Assembly: GCA_937935205.1 (NCBI GenBank)
Contig: CALGXU010000087.1
Location: forward strand, 1 to 12,799
DNA length: 12,799 nt
Direction: 5' to 3'
Source of the DNA: an uncultured Rothia sp.
GTDB lineage: Bacteria; Actinomycetota; Actinomycetes; Actinomycetales; Micrococcaceae
Each line of letters begins with the position of its first letter. Position 1 is the stretch's first letter. Shown here piece after piece: positions 5,550-12,204 of the stretch. The notes beneath the pieces were generated by a model that was given only the letters and a program-made list of their open reading frames with translations, had not been told where the DNA came from and searched no databases. Position numbers and translations under genes: made by a program.

Positions 5550-7151
5550 TTAAAATTCCACAGAATTAGATTCATAAATACCGCGACTGTAATTAGAATT
5601 TTTGTCAAAATATTTCCGGTTTTTCTTGGATTCTTCTTCAATGTCATGCATTCCATACCGCATGACAAAGTTATTAATCGTGACATCCATATACCCTGCA
5701 CGCCACGGGCCAAAGTGAACTTTCCATGAGTAATTATCTGGATGCTTCTTACGATGCTCATCATAGACATCACCACCAGCTACCACAATATCCCTACAAT
5801 TTTGCTCAAAGTAGAAGCCCCACCGTGCAGCACGTACATCTTTCTCCGCTTTTACAGCACCATCACCTACCTTATGAGGATTATCGGAACGTGGAGCGAT
5901 GAACTTACATTCATGCGACCAATTGCTAATGTACCAATTGGCTGCTTGATTATTTTGAGCTTGACCATGAACTGTATCGAAGTAGCTGGACGATTCGCCA
6001 ATGCAACCATCAAAGATATTACGCTCAAAATCACTTACCCAGCCATGACCCCCATTTTCTTGAGCAGTGCATCCGATAAACATATTACGGCTTGCCGCAA
6101 CATACCAGCCTGCACCAGCCTTACCTGCATATGCGTAATGTGGCTTCCCCTCCTGGCGCGACTGATACAGCGATTCTCCAGACGAATACCGGTGGTTATA
6201 CCAACTCGTTGACTGTGAAAACTTACACTGCGAAGCGTAGACCTCAATGCCGGCATAATTCCTGCCACACTTGTTGGCATCGGATACATCCAACATACTG
6301 AACTTATTATCAGCTGCACCGATACCATCCACATTAATTGCCTTATGACCAATAGGTTTACCCACAAGGAATCCCTGCCTCCATGTCATACGCACGCGAA
6401 TGTCATGGACCTTCATCGCACGGTCATGGAGACCCAAAATAGCAACTCCCATATCTGTATCCCAGATTTCAAGGTTCTCTAGTGTTGCAACTGCTTCAGG
6501 CTCAGGCCGATAGTTTTTATTTGCATAGTACGTATGCAAAATAACTCCCGCCACACCCTTCATAATGGGAGTGTGCCGAGCCCGGCTATAAGGGTCATCC
6601 CGATTTAGACGGACATTATCAGCATTCGTACGAATAACTAAATCACGAACCCCAAAACGCATAGGAGCCTCAGAGAACCACTGATTGGCCTCCTTATCAC
6701 CTGGCTTTGGCTTTTCCGGTCCAGCAACAAGGTAAGATCCAACGTGGAAAACACCAACACACTCCGCTTCGTCTTCGTCCTTCTGCACTAGGCCACCGCC
6801 AGGATGAGCAATAATCTGTGTGGCCTTACCATGCCCAAAGATTTCAACCCGGTCAAGTAGCTGAATAAAAGGAGCACTGACCCTGTACTTTCCAGCAGGA
6901 ATTTCTAGAGCTCCACCTCCAGCTGAAGCCAAAGTCCTTACTGCATCATTAATGGCCTGAGTACAATCTTGAGACCCATCAGCTTTCACCTGTGGATTAC
7001 TCAGGAGATTAATGTAGTTTTTCGTGTGATTTTGCGGAGTAATTCCACCTTGAACTTCATCAGCATGCGCATCAGCATATACCATTGCTGAGGCAAACGG
7101 AACTGACAATGCGGCGCCAGCAATCATTGAGCGGCGCGATAATGCAGACAT
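5550..7151 (-). CDS. Tat-exported right-handed beta-helix protein (pectate-lyase-3 type)
   Basis: This 533-aa exported protein has a right-handed beta-helix fold. The N-terminus SRRSMIAGAALSV (residues 5-17) is a twin-arginine signal (R6, R7), with cleavage likely after ADAHA (30). Residues 46-120 carry the pectate-lyase-3/GH55-like opening: KADGSQDCTQAINDAV, then GGGALEIPAGKYRVSAP and a VEIFGHG turn. Later segments repeat short beta-strand and turn patterns such as NLEIWDTDMGVAI, NMFIGCTAQENGGHGW and NIFDGCIGES. An upstream in-frame TTG at 7163 is rejected, because ATG 7151 follows GGAGA (7157-7161) by 5 bases. Substrate and catalytic residues cannot be assigned. Surface polysaccharide cleavage or binding is inferred from the fold, and phage tail-spikes share it. 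G+C is below that of purA nearby. Its neighbour is the SLH protein, across a common terminator. Confidence 0.8.
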   Translation of the reverse strand: MSALSRRSMIAGAALSVPFASAMVYADAHADEVQGGITPQNHTKNYINLLSNPQVKADGSQDCTQAINDAVRTLASAGGGALEIPAGKYRVSAPFIQLLDRVEIFGHGKATQIIAHPGGGLVQKDEDEAECVGVFHVGSYLVAGPEKPKPGDKEANQWFSEAPMRFGVRDLVIRTNADNVRLNRDDPYSRARHTPIMKGVAGVILHTYYANKNYRPEPEAVATLENLEIWDTDMGVAILGLHDRAMKVHDIRVRMTWRQGFLVGKPIGHKAINVDGIGAADNKFSMLDVSDANKCGRNYAGIEVYASQCKFSQSTSWYNHRYSSGESLYQSRQEGKPHYAYAGKAGAGWYVAASRNMFIGCTAQENGGHGWVSDFERNIFDGCIGESSSYFDTVHGQAQNNQAANWYISNWSHECKFIAPRSDNPHKVGDGAVKAEKDVRAARWGFYFEQNCRDIVVAGGDVYDEHRKKHPDNYSWKVHFGPWRAGYMDVTINNFVMRYGMHDIEEESKKNRKYFDKNSNYSRGIYESNSVEF

Positions 7152-7195
7152 CGCTGTCTCCAATCGTGTTGAGTGAAAATATTAAAATGCATACA

Positions 7196-7213
7196 GTGCA
7201 TAAAATTATGCAC
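7196..7213. promoter_or_regulatory. Operator-like palindrome upstream of the beta-helix gene
   Basis: GTGCATAA and TTATGCAC are perfect 8-bp inverted arms around a 2-base centre. The site is 45-62 bases before the ATG at 7151. A further TGCAT occurs at 7188-7192. The size and symmetry suit a dimeric repressor or activator, but no known regulator is recognised. Confidence 0.4.
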
Positions 7214-7245
7214 AGAGCATTCAATGACCGTGATACCCATCAGAT

Positions 7246-7300
7246 ATATCCTGGATAATTTAACCCTAGCACTCACACACATTAAATATCCTACATAATT
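7246..7300. repeat. Two imperfect 15-bp direct repeats, 40 bp apart
   Basis: ATATCCTGGATAATT (7246-7260) and ATATCCTACATAATT (7286-7300) match at 13 of 15 bases, with a start-to-start distance of 40 bp, close to four helical turns. They lie upstream of the beta-helix gene and could bind a regulator on one face of the DNA. Confidence 0.35.
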
Positions 7301-7465
7301 CAGTTTTTCAGGATTATTCACTTAAACATAAACCTTATATTTTTTAATTATTTAACCTATAATTTAGAAAAGTCTACTCATTACCCTAAACATATATCAA
7401 CGTAAGGATGACATTAACCCAAGAGAATAGTCGCACTAAGACGATATGTTTACAGGTCGCCAGAC

Positions 7466-7512
7466 ATAAAAGGACCCCTGAGGAGGCATTCAAAGCCTCG
7501 CCAGGGGTCCTT
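7466..7512 (-). terminator. Rho-independent terminator of purA
   Basis: AAGGACCCCTG (7470-7480) pairs with CAGGGGTCCTT (7502-7512), 11 perfect bp. An inner stem GAGGC/GCCTC (7483-7487 and 7495-7499) closes a 7-base loop. Read on the minus strand, TTTTAT follows the stem. It begins 12 bases after the purA stop. Confidence 0.85.
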
Positions 7513-7523
7513 CTCGTCAGTTT

Positions 7524-8816
7524 TTAGTCTTCGTTGATGAGGTCGCGAACCACGATGGTCTGGTCACGATCCGGGCCCACACCAATCGCGGAGATACGGC
7601 AGCCAGAAATCTCTTCCAGCTTCAGCACGTACTTGCGGGCGTTCTCGGGCAGCTCATCCAGGCTCTTCGCATCCGAAATGTTCTCGGTCCAGCCGTCGTA
7701 GTACTCGAAAATCGGCTTAGCGTGGTGGAACTCAGTCTGAGTCATCGGCATCTCGTCGTGGCGCACACCGTCAACGTCGTAAGCCACGCAAACCGGAATC
7801 TTATCCAGGCCGGTCAGAACGTCCAGCTTGGTGATGAACAGGTCAGTGAAACCGTTGATGCGCACAGCCTGACGCGCCAGCACGGCGTCGTACCAGCCGC
7901 AACGACGCGGGCGGCCAGTGTTCACACCGAACTCGCCGCCGGTGGTGCGCAGGAACTCGCCCATCTCATCGAACAGCTCGGTCGGGAAGGGGCCAGCACC
8001 CACGCGGGTGGTGTACGCCTTCTGAATACCAATCACGCGGGAGATGCGGGTCGGGCCCACACCCGAACCGACGCACGCGCCGCCGGAGGTCGGGTTGGAG
8101 GAGGTCACGAACGGGTAGGTGCCGTGGTCAACGTCCAGGAAGGTTGCCTGGCCGCCCTCCATCAGCAGGGTCTTACCCTCGTCCAGTGCCTTGTTCAGCA
8201 GCTGGGTGGTGTCCACAATCATCGGCTTCAGACGCTCAGCGTAAGACATGAAGTACTCGACGATCTCGTCGACCTCAACGTGGCGGCGGTTGTAGACCTT
8301 CACCAGCAGTTCGTTCTTCTGACGCAGTGCGCCTTCAACCTTCTGACGCAGAATCGACTCGTCCAGGATGTCCTGAACACGCACGCCGAGGCGGCCAACC
8401 TTATCCATGTAGGTCGGGCCGATACCGCGGCCGGTGGTGCCGATAGCGCGCTTGCCGAGGAAACGCTCGGTCACCTTGTCCATGGTCTGGTGGTAGGGTG
8501 CAACCAGGTGTGCGTTAGCGGAAATCTTCAGGCGGGAGGTGTCAGCGCCGCGGGCCTCAAGGCCGTCAATCTCAGCGAACAGAGCCTCAGGGTTAACAAC
8601 CACGCCGTTACCAATCACGGGGACAGCGTTCTCGCTCAGAATACCCGCGGGCAGCAGCTTCAGCTCAAACTTCTGGCCGTTCACCACCACGGTGTGACCG
8701 GCGTTGTTACCGCCGTTGGGCTTGACCACGTAGTCTACGCGGGGGCCGAGCAGGTCGGTTGCCTTACCCTTACCCTCATCGCCCCACTGGGCGCCCACAA
8801 TCACGACAGCTGACAT
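7524..8816 (-). CDS. purA: Adenylosuccinate synthetase
   Basis: PurA joins IMP and aspartate using GTP to give adenylosuccinate, the first committed step from IMP to AMP, in the cytosol. All hallmark motifs are present in order. They are the GTP-binding loop GAQWGDEGKGK near the N-terminus (8-18), NGGNNAGHTVV, IGTTGRGIGPTYMDK, VTSSNPTSGGACVGSG, TTRVGAGPFPTEL, TGRPRRCGWYDAV and the TKLDVL guanine-binding motif, with GVGPDRDQTI near the C-terminus. At 430 aa it is full length with no damage. AAGGAG (complement of 8824-8829) precedes the ATG by 7 bases. The gene is transcribed alone: its own terminator follows, and the DUF4870-type gene upstream ends in hairpins. Codon use is strongly C/G-ending, typical of a conserved, well-expressed gene, and contrasts with the adjoining A+T-rich segment. 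Confidence 0.98.
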   Translation of the reverse strand: MSAVVIVGAQWGDEGKGKATDLLGPRVDYVVKPNGGNNAGHTVVVNGQKFELKLLPAGILSENAVPVIGNGVVVNPEALFAEIDGLEARGADTSRLKISANAHLVAPYHQTMDKVTERFLGKRAIGTTGRGIGPTYMDKVGRLGVRVQDILDESILRQKVEGALRQKNELLVKVYNRRHVEVDEIVEYFMSYAERLKPMIVDTTQLLNKALDEGKTLLMEGGQATFLDVDHGTYPFVTSSNPTSGGACVGSGVGPTRISRVIGIQKAYTTRVGAGPFPTELFDEMGEFLRTTGGEFGVNTGRPRRCGWYDAVLARQAVRINGFTDLFITKLDVLTGLDKIPVCVAYDVDGVRHDEMPMTQTEFHHAKPIFEYYDGWTENISDAKSLDELPENARKYVLKLEEISGCRISAIGVGPDRDQTIVVRDLINED

Positions 8817-8873
8817 TTTTGTGCTCCTTGAAAGCCTTGAAGATACGCACCGGATTTCACGGCGCGGCGGCGA

Positions 8874-8917
8874 CCTACCGCCTCATGATCCGGGTAGGCA
8901 CACCTCTTCTAATGATA
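8874..8917 (-). promoter_or_regulatory. purA leader hairpin and possible -10
   Basis: CCTACC (8874-8879) and GGTAGG (8893-8898) are perfect inverted arms in the purA leader. TATCAT (complement of 8912-8917, 5 of 6 to TATAAT) is a reasonable -10, but no good -35 stands 16-18 bases behind it. If used, the leader would be roughly 90 bases long. Confidence 0.25.
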
Positions 8918-8962
8918 CCGTGCCCGCCCCTTTAAGTCCCGTGTGACAAGTCGGTAAGCGTG

Positions 8963-9029
8963 CCGGATCCGGTGCCGGTGAGCCTCACCGGGCACGGCAA
9001 CGCCCCCATCCGATATTCGGACGGGGGCG
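8963..9029 (-). terminator. Tandem hairpins after the DUF4870-type gene
   Basis: The hairpin nearest the gene pairs CGCCCCC (9001-9007) with GGGGGCG (9023-9029), and inside, TCCGA with TCGGA around a TAT loop. One mismatch separates the two stem blocks. A second hairpin pairs CCGGTGA (8975-8981) with TCACCGG (8985-8991), next to the palindrome CCGGATCCGG (8963-8972). No good T-run follows on the minus strand, so termination may be inefficient or Rho-assisted. Confidence 0.55.
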
Positions 9030-9052
9030 CTACCGGTATGAGCTTATGAAGA

Positions 9053-9520
9053 CTACTTGATGATCTCGATGAAGGTCATCGGGTAGGTGTACTGCTCACC
9101 GCGGTTTGCGGCCATAGCAGCCAGGCTGTGGAAGATAACCATCAGGATAGCCACAACCAGCGGGACAACCCATAGGATGAGGCCCAGGATGCCGAAGGTC
9201 ACCACTATCAGCAGCCAGGAAGCCATGCTGACAAGCCACAGGGAGAAGTTGAAGTTGAACGCGCGGCGTGATGCTTCCTTAGTGAAACCGTAACCGGGCT
9301 TGTCCTTGTAGATAAACCACATGACCAGCGGCGCGAGAATACTTGCGGTTGCGAAGGACAGCAGAGACAGAATCGCAGAAGCCAGGTGCGCGAGCACCGC
9401 CATGTTCTGGTCGTCCTTGGAGGAGACTACGTAACCGTTGGGCTGACCCGGCGCCTGTGAGTAGGAGGGTGCCTGCTGGGAGTACTGGTTGTACTGTTCA
9501 GGGTTCGGGTTCTGGGACAT
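9053..9520 (-). CDS. DUF4870 (Tic20-like) small membrane protein
   Basis: This 155-aa membrane protein resembles the DUF4870/Tic20-like family, which has no firmly known function. The N-terminal 35 residues are Gln/Asn/Pro/Tyr-rich and disordered (repeated QY, SY and QAP). Then come QNMAVLAHLASAILSLLSF (38-56), which opens the family domain and TM1, a second hydrophobic stretch (about 59-71) and the conserved YKDKPGYGFTKEASRRAFNFNFSLW region (71-95). Hydrophobic segments 93-110 and 111-131 and a YTYP ending follow, as is usual for the family. AAGGA is about 8 bases ahead of the ATG. It seems to be a single-gene transcript, with hairpins behind it and an upstream region carrying three 18-bp tandem repeats. 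Family assignment is from pattern recognition and fairly secure. Role is unknown. Confidence 0.85.
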   Translation of the reverse strand: MSQNPNPEQYNQYSQQAPSYSQAPGQPNGYVVSSKDDQNMAVLAHLASAILSLLSFATASILAPLVMWFIYKDKPGYGFTKEASRRAFNFNFSLWLVSMASWLLIVVTFGILGLILWVVPLVVAILMVIFHSLAAMAANRGEQYTYPMTFIEIIK

Positions 9521-9556
9521 CGTTCTTTTCCTTAATCTATCGATGAGTGGATACAG

Positions 9557-9610
9557 CTAATCGTTGAGGCGCGGCTAATCATTGAGGTGCGGCTAATCAT
9601 TGAGGTGCGG
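9557..9610. repeat. Three 18-bp tandem repeats upstream of the DUF4870-type gene
   Basis: Units begin at 9557, 9575 and 9593. Units 2 and 3 are identical (CTAATCATTGAGGTGCGG) and unit 1 differs at two bases. The array lies 37-90 bases before the ATG at 9520, in the stretch that should hold the promoter or leader. Recent slippage or a repeated regulator site are both possible. Confidence 0.85.
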
Positions 9611-9754
9611 CGGCAGGCTAACTCACCGTTTTCGGCGGGTGCCCGCCTCGCTCTGCCAGGTCGCAACGCTCGTGATGGTTTCACCCTATCAAGGCAAGGT
9701 AAATGGAATATTAACCCTCGCCGGATAACAGGCGAAGAAACCCGAATATGACAC
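9611..9754. other. Rest of the intergenic region between DUF4870 gene and membrane-cluster gene A
   Basis: Together with the repeats and the terminator this completes a gap of about 300 bases. It contains a tight palindrome, GGCGGG-TG-CCCGCC (9634-9647), and an A+T-richer patch near 9690-9720. A minus-strand frame spans 9532-9765, but it runs over the repeats and the ribosome site of the next gene and has no start signal. No gene is supported. Confidence 0.5.
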
Positions 9755-9806
9755 AAAAAAGACACCCCTGCCCCTCCACGCGGTGTTACGTGCGTGGAGG
9801 GGCAGG
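9755..9806 (-). terminator. Rho-independent terminator of membrane-cluster gene A
   Basis: Bases 9767-9781 and 9792-9806 are perfect 15-bp inverted arms (CCTGCCCCTCCACGC and its complement) with a 10-base loop. On the minus strand a TTTTTT run follows after about six bases. It begins 20 bases beyond the gene's stop. Confidence 0.9.
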
Positions 9807-9826
9807 AGCGTTATACGGATCGAGGG

Positions 9827-10915
9827 CTACTTCTGTTCTTTCGTGTAGCCGTTGATGCCCGTGTAGTCGTCCGGCAGGCGGTTGTACACCAGGTAGTACC
9901 AGAACTCGGCATGTACCGTCTTTGTTTTCTGGATGAGTTCCTTCAGCCGGTTCTTATGCTTCACCGCCTGAACAATACCCACAATCCATAGGACCGGCAC
10001 CACGAAAAGTGATCCCGCGCCGATAATGATGAAGAAGAACAGCATCGACATACCGGCGCTATTATCGAACATGCTCACCAAAGGAACCAGCACAAACGGG
10101 TTCAGTATCAGTAGGGCAATAAGCACGGCTTTCCAGAAGGTGCGCTGACTTTCGATCTCTTCAATGTTGGAGCCAGCCAACGGATTATTGATGGGTACGT
10201 AGCCCACCGGTTGCTGCTTGGCTGCCCGCGATACGGGGTTCTCCTCGATCTTGACCGGGTTCAGGTGGGCAGCGCACGCCTGCATGGGTGCGGAGGATTC
10301 AAGCGAGCGGTCCAGCAGGCGCATTTCGATAAGTTCCGAGTCGGGGATGCCGAAGAACGGCTCAGGGATGACCGGCAGAATAGCGCCCGGTTGCAGACCG
10401 AGCTGTTCCAGCCGAACGTACTCGCCGTAGGCGTGCGTTGCCTGAGCCTGCATAGCCTGGGCCTGCTCTTGCTGAGCCTGTTCAGTGGAGGCGAGCGCTA
10501 CCGGGTGGTTCGCCTCCTCGTCCTTGCGAGATTCGTGAGTATCTTCTGGGGCGTATGCCGGGGTGTTTTCTGAGGTGTCTTCCGGCTCGTCGATGTCGTC
10601 GGCGTCGTGAGAGTCTTCGGGTTCGTCCTCTTCATGCCCGGCGTCTTCATCTTCTGGGTTCTTCCGAGCGGAGTCGTAGCGCTTGGGGGCACCGGGGTAG
10701 ACGTATTCATAATCGGGGTCGGGGTGCTCTAGCTCTTCGTCTTCGTCGGATTCTTGGTGGAGCGTAGCGTCTTCTGTTGACGGCTGCTGGTCCATGAGTA
10801 GCAGCATGTATTCCGGGACGGACTGGTCGGTGTCCCAGAGGGGCTGGTACGCCTCTTCATTCTTTGCAGTTTCTCTCTTTGCGGCTTCATTCTTTGCAGT
10901 GGGGCGGTCTGTCAT
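9827..10915 (-). CDS. Unrecognised two-TM protein, tandem membrane family, copy A
   Basis: I do not recognise this family. The 362-aa protein starts at an ATG with AAAGGAGA about 7 bases upstream. Residues 10-21 hold a short repeat (KNEAAKRETAKNE), followed by the nine-residue box YQPLWDTDQ (23-31) and LLL. A very acidic, disordered stretch comes next (54-135, many D/E, P, H), then a Gln/Ala helix (145-162). PVGYVPINNPLAG (236-248) precedes TM1 (about 260-281, containing LNPF) and TM2 (about 289-315, ending VPVLW). The C-terminal tail holds HKNRLKE and FWYYLVYNRLP (338-348). No signal peptide is seen, so the long N-terminal part and the C-tail are probably both cytosolic. Gene B upstream has the same layout and the same boxes. 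Each has its own terminator, so they form a paralogous cluster, not one operon. No function can be assigned. Confidence 0.85.
   Translation of the reverse strand: MTDRPTAKNEAAKRETAKNEEAYQPLWDTDQSVPEYMLLLMDQQPSTEDATLHQESDEDEELEHPDPDYEYVYPGAPKRYDSARKNPEDEDAGHEEDEPEDSHDADDIDEPEDTSENTPAYAPEDTHESRKDEEANHPVALASTEQAQQEQAQAMQAQATHAYGEYVRLEQLGLQPGAILPVIPEPFFGIPDSELIEMRLLDRSLESSAPMQACAAHLNPVKIEENPVSRAAKQQPVGYVPINNPLAGSNIEEIESQRTFWKAVLIALLILNPFVLVPLVSMFDNSAGMSMLFFFIIIGAGSLFVVPVLWIVGIVQAVKHKNRLKELIQKTKTVHAEFWYYLVYNRLPDDYTGINGYTKEQK
10855..10900. repeat. 16-bp direct repeat within the start of gene A
   Basis: CTTCATTCTTTGCAGT occurs at 10855-10870 and 10885-10900, 30 bp apart and in frame. It encodes the doubled TAKNE peptide near residues 6-20 of copy A. 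It marks an in-frame local duplication. Confidence 0.85.
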
Positions 10916-10931
10916 GGTCGTCTCCTTTGCT

Positions 10932-10981
10932 CACCAGACATACTCCTGGTGGCACCACCGTACCAGAGTGCGCTGGGCACT
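10932..10981 (-). promoter_or_regulatory. Leader hairpins of gene A
   Basis: CACCAG (10932-10937) pairs with CTGGTG (10946-10951), directly before the ribosome site on the minus strand. GGTGG-CA-CCACC (10948-10959) competes with it. AGTGC/GCACT (10967-10971 and 10977-10981) forms a third small stem. The first two share bases, so the leader could switch shape. This is structural reading only. Confidence 0.25.
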
Positions 10982-11010
10982 CCCTTGAAACCTACCGAAC
11001 GAAAGCTGAG

Positions 11011-11060
11011 AAAAACCCCCGGACAAGTGCTAACACTGAAGTGTTAACACTGCCGGGGGT
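11011..11060 (-). terminator. Rho-independent terminator of membrane-cluster gene B
   Basis: CCCCCGG (11016-11022) pairs with CCGGGGG (11053-11059). Inside, AGTGCTAACACT (11026-11037) pairs with AGTGTTAACACT (11040-11051), with a 2-base loop. The single imperfect position is a G-U pair in minus-strand RNA but a C-A mismatch in plus-strand RNA. The minus strand also has TTTTT after the stem (11011-11015). Both facts show the direction. It starts 38 bases after the gene stop. Confidence 0.9.
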
Positions 11061-11097
11061 CAGCACTATGGGAGTCCAAGGACTCACAGGAAGTCGA

Positions 11098-12060
11098 CTA
11101 TAATCCTTCCGCCGAGTTTGGCGTAGGGCTTGATGCAGGACTCGGAGCGTTCGGCGACGAAGGGATGGGAACAGCCGCCACCGAAGACATCGAAGAGGCC
11201 GTACCCAGGATTTCCTGCATCTCCTCGGCGTTCCTGGGCAGACGGTCGTACACCAGATAGAACCAGAACGGCCCAAGCGGCATGGCCTTCCACTTCAGTG
11301 CCCGGTACTTTCGGCTAACTCGGACTAGCGCAAAAAACAGTGCACCGCCCCACAAGAACATGGGAAGACCCGCCGTCACCAGAGAAAGCATCAGGAAGAA
11401 ATAGTAAACAAACCCACCAAAGCGAGGGTCCCCTGTAACGGTAGCCAACAGAAGATAAGTCAGGGGATTAAACACCACACCCACGAAGAAGAGGGCAATG
11501 AGCTCAGGCCAGGCCTTCTTCCACAGGTCTGATCCGCGCACCTTGCCCGCAAGTGGGGTTGCTGAGATATACCCGATAGGTCGCGGAGTACCCACTACTT
11601 TCTCATCCATCCAGGCAGGAAAAGCGGTCGGCACCTGCCGGTGTGCAGATGTGCCAGCATCCGTGCCCATGGGGGACATGCGGCGCATCGTGGGGCCCGG
11701 GCGACCGTACAGCGGTCGGTTCAGCACCGGGTGCCCTGTCGCCGACGGGAAAAAGTTTGCAGCCTGCGCAGAGGGTGCGGGAGCAGAAACCGACAGAGCG
11801 GGCGCTGCTGAATCGGGCACTGTCGGGGCGGATGCAACCGTATCGGCAGGCGCGGATGCAGAACGAGCCTTCTGTATCGCCAAGACCTCCTTCACCGGCT
11901 CAGGAATCTCCCCGGTCGGCGCGGCAACCGGCGTCCCGTGAAGCAACAAAGCCGAGTAATCGGGGGCGGGCTGATCCGTATCCCACAGGGGCTGATACTC
12001 GCCATTACTCTTCTCGGACGGGTTCTGAGGGTTTTTCGGTGCTTCGCTATGCTCCGCCAC
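11098..12060 (-). CDS. Unrecognised two-TM protein, tandem membrane family, copy B
   Basis: This paralogue of copy A has 320 aa. The open frame could start at TTG 12075, but GGAGGAGG (12066-12073) stands 5 bases before GTG 12060, so that start is chosen. YQPLWDTDQ is at residues 22-30, then LLL. Next comes an Ala/Pro/Ser-rich disordered linker (50-105), in place of the acidic linker of copy A. RPIGYISATPLAG (160-172) leads into TM1 (about 186-206, with FNPL). TM2 (about 217-248) contains GLPMFLW and is followed by a basic stretch (VSRKYRALKWK) and FWFYLVYDRLP (265-275). The tail from 286 is Ser/Pro/Ala-rich, which copy A lacks. Box order and spacing match copy A, while linkers and tails differ, so these boxes are probably the working parts. 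Function is unknown. The protein is predicted to sit in the cytoplasmic membrane with both ends inside. Confidence 0.85.
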   Translation of the reverse strand: MAEHSEAPKNPQNPSEKSNGEYQPLWDTDQPAPDYSALLLHGTPVAAPTGEIPEPVKEVLAIQKARSASAPADTVASAPTVPDSAAPALSVSAPAPSAQAANFFPSATGHPVLNRPLYGRPGPTMRRMSPMGTDAGTSAHRQVPTAFPAWMDEKVVGTPRPIGYISATPLAGKVRGSDLWKKAWPELIALFFVGVVFNPLTYLLLATVTGDPRFGGFVYYFFLMLSLVTAGLPMFLWGGALFFALVRVSRKYRALKWKAMPLGPFWFYLVYDRLPRNAEEMQEILGTASSMSSVAAVPIPSSPNAPSPASSPTPNSAEGL

Positions 12061-12126
12061 GGCAACCTCCTCCAATGCTTGTCTGCTGTTATGTGTCTGT
12101 TGTGTTGTCTAAAGTGTGTGTTCAGT

Positions 12127-12148
12127 GCGCGGGGGATCAATCCCGCGC
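12127..12148 (-). terminator. Possible terminator hairpin of membrane-cluster gene C
   Basis: GCGCGGG (12127-12133) pairs with CCCGCGC (12142-12148). An alternative fold pairs GGGAT with ATCCC inside GCGC/GCGC with a small bulge. No T-run follows on the minus strand, so efficiency is doubtful. It lies 57 bases beyond the stop of gene C, after the 13-bp repeats. Confidence 0.45.
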
Positions 12149-12153
12149 GGCTG

Positions 12154-12192
12154 TTCTTTGAGCCAGTTCTTTGAGCCAGTTCTTTGAGCCAG
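12154..12192. repeat. Three exact 13-bp tandem repeats after gene C
   Basis: TTCTTTGAGCCAG is repeated three times without change (starts at 12154, 12167 and 12180). The array begins 12 bases beyond the stop of gene C on its downstream side and ends before the GC-rich hairpin. Identical copies suggest recent slippage. Confidence 0.95.
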
Positions 12193-12204
12193 TGGCTAGT
12201 CTGC

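Larger units (their letters stand above)
7164..7465. other. A+T-rich intergenic region upstream of the beta-helix gene
   Basis: About 300 bases without a credible gene. The line 7321-7380 has only 11 G or C in 60 by hand count, against well over half in purA. The region should hold the minus-strand promoter of the beta-helix gene. Minus-strand TATAAG- and CATAAT-like hexamers occur, but none is paired with a convincing -35. Several inverted and direct repeats are listed separately. A minus-strand frame over 7124-7321 overlaps the beta-helix start and has no ribosome site. Confidence 0.6.

Noticed and set aside
7152..7163. TTG start for the beta-helix gene
   Set aside because: It overlaps the ribosome site GGAGA of the ATG at 7151, and the Tat signal begins properly from that ATG.
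7722..8813. A 363-codon open frame on the plus strand opposite purA
   Set aside because: It is the antisense shadow of purA, a common effect in G+C-rich genes, with no ribosome site or recognisable protein.
9532..9765. A 77-codon minus-strand frame with a repeated RTSMIS peptide
   Set aside because: The peptide repeat only reflects the 18-bp DNA repeats, and the frame runs into the ribosome site of the DUF4870-type gene without a start signal of its own.
12061..12075. TTG start for copy B
   Set aside because: The bases after the TTG are themselves the ribosome site GGAGGAGG for the GTG at 12060.
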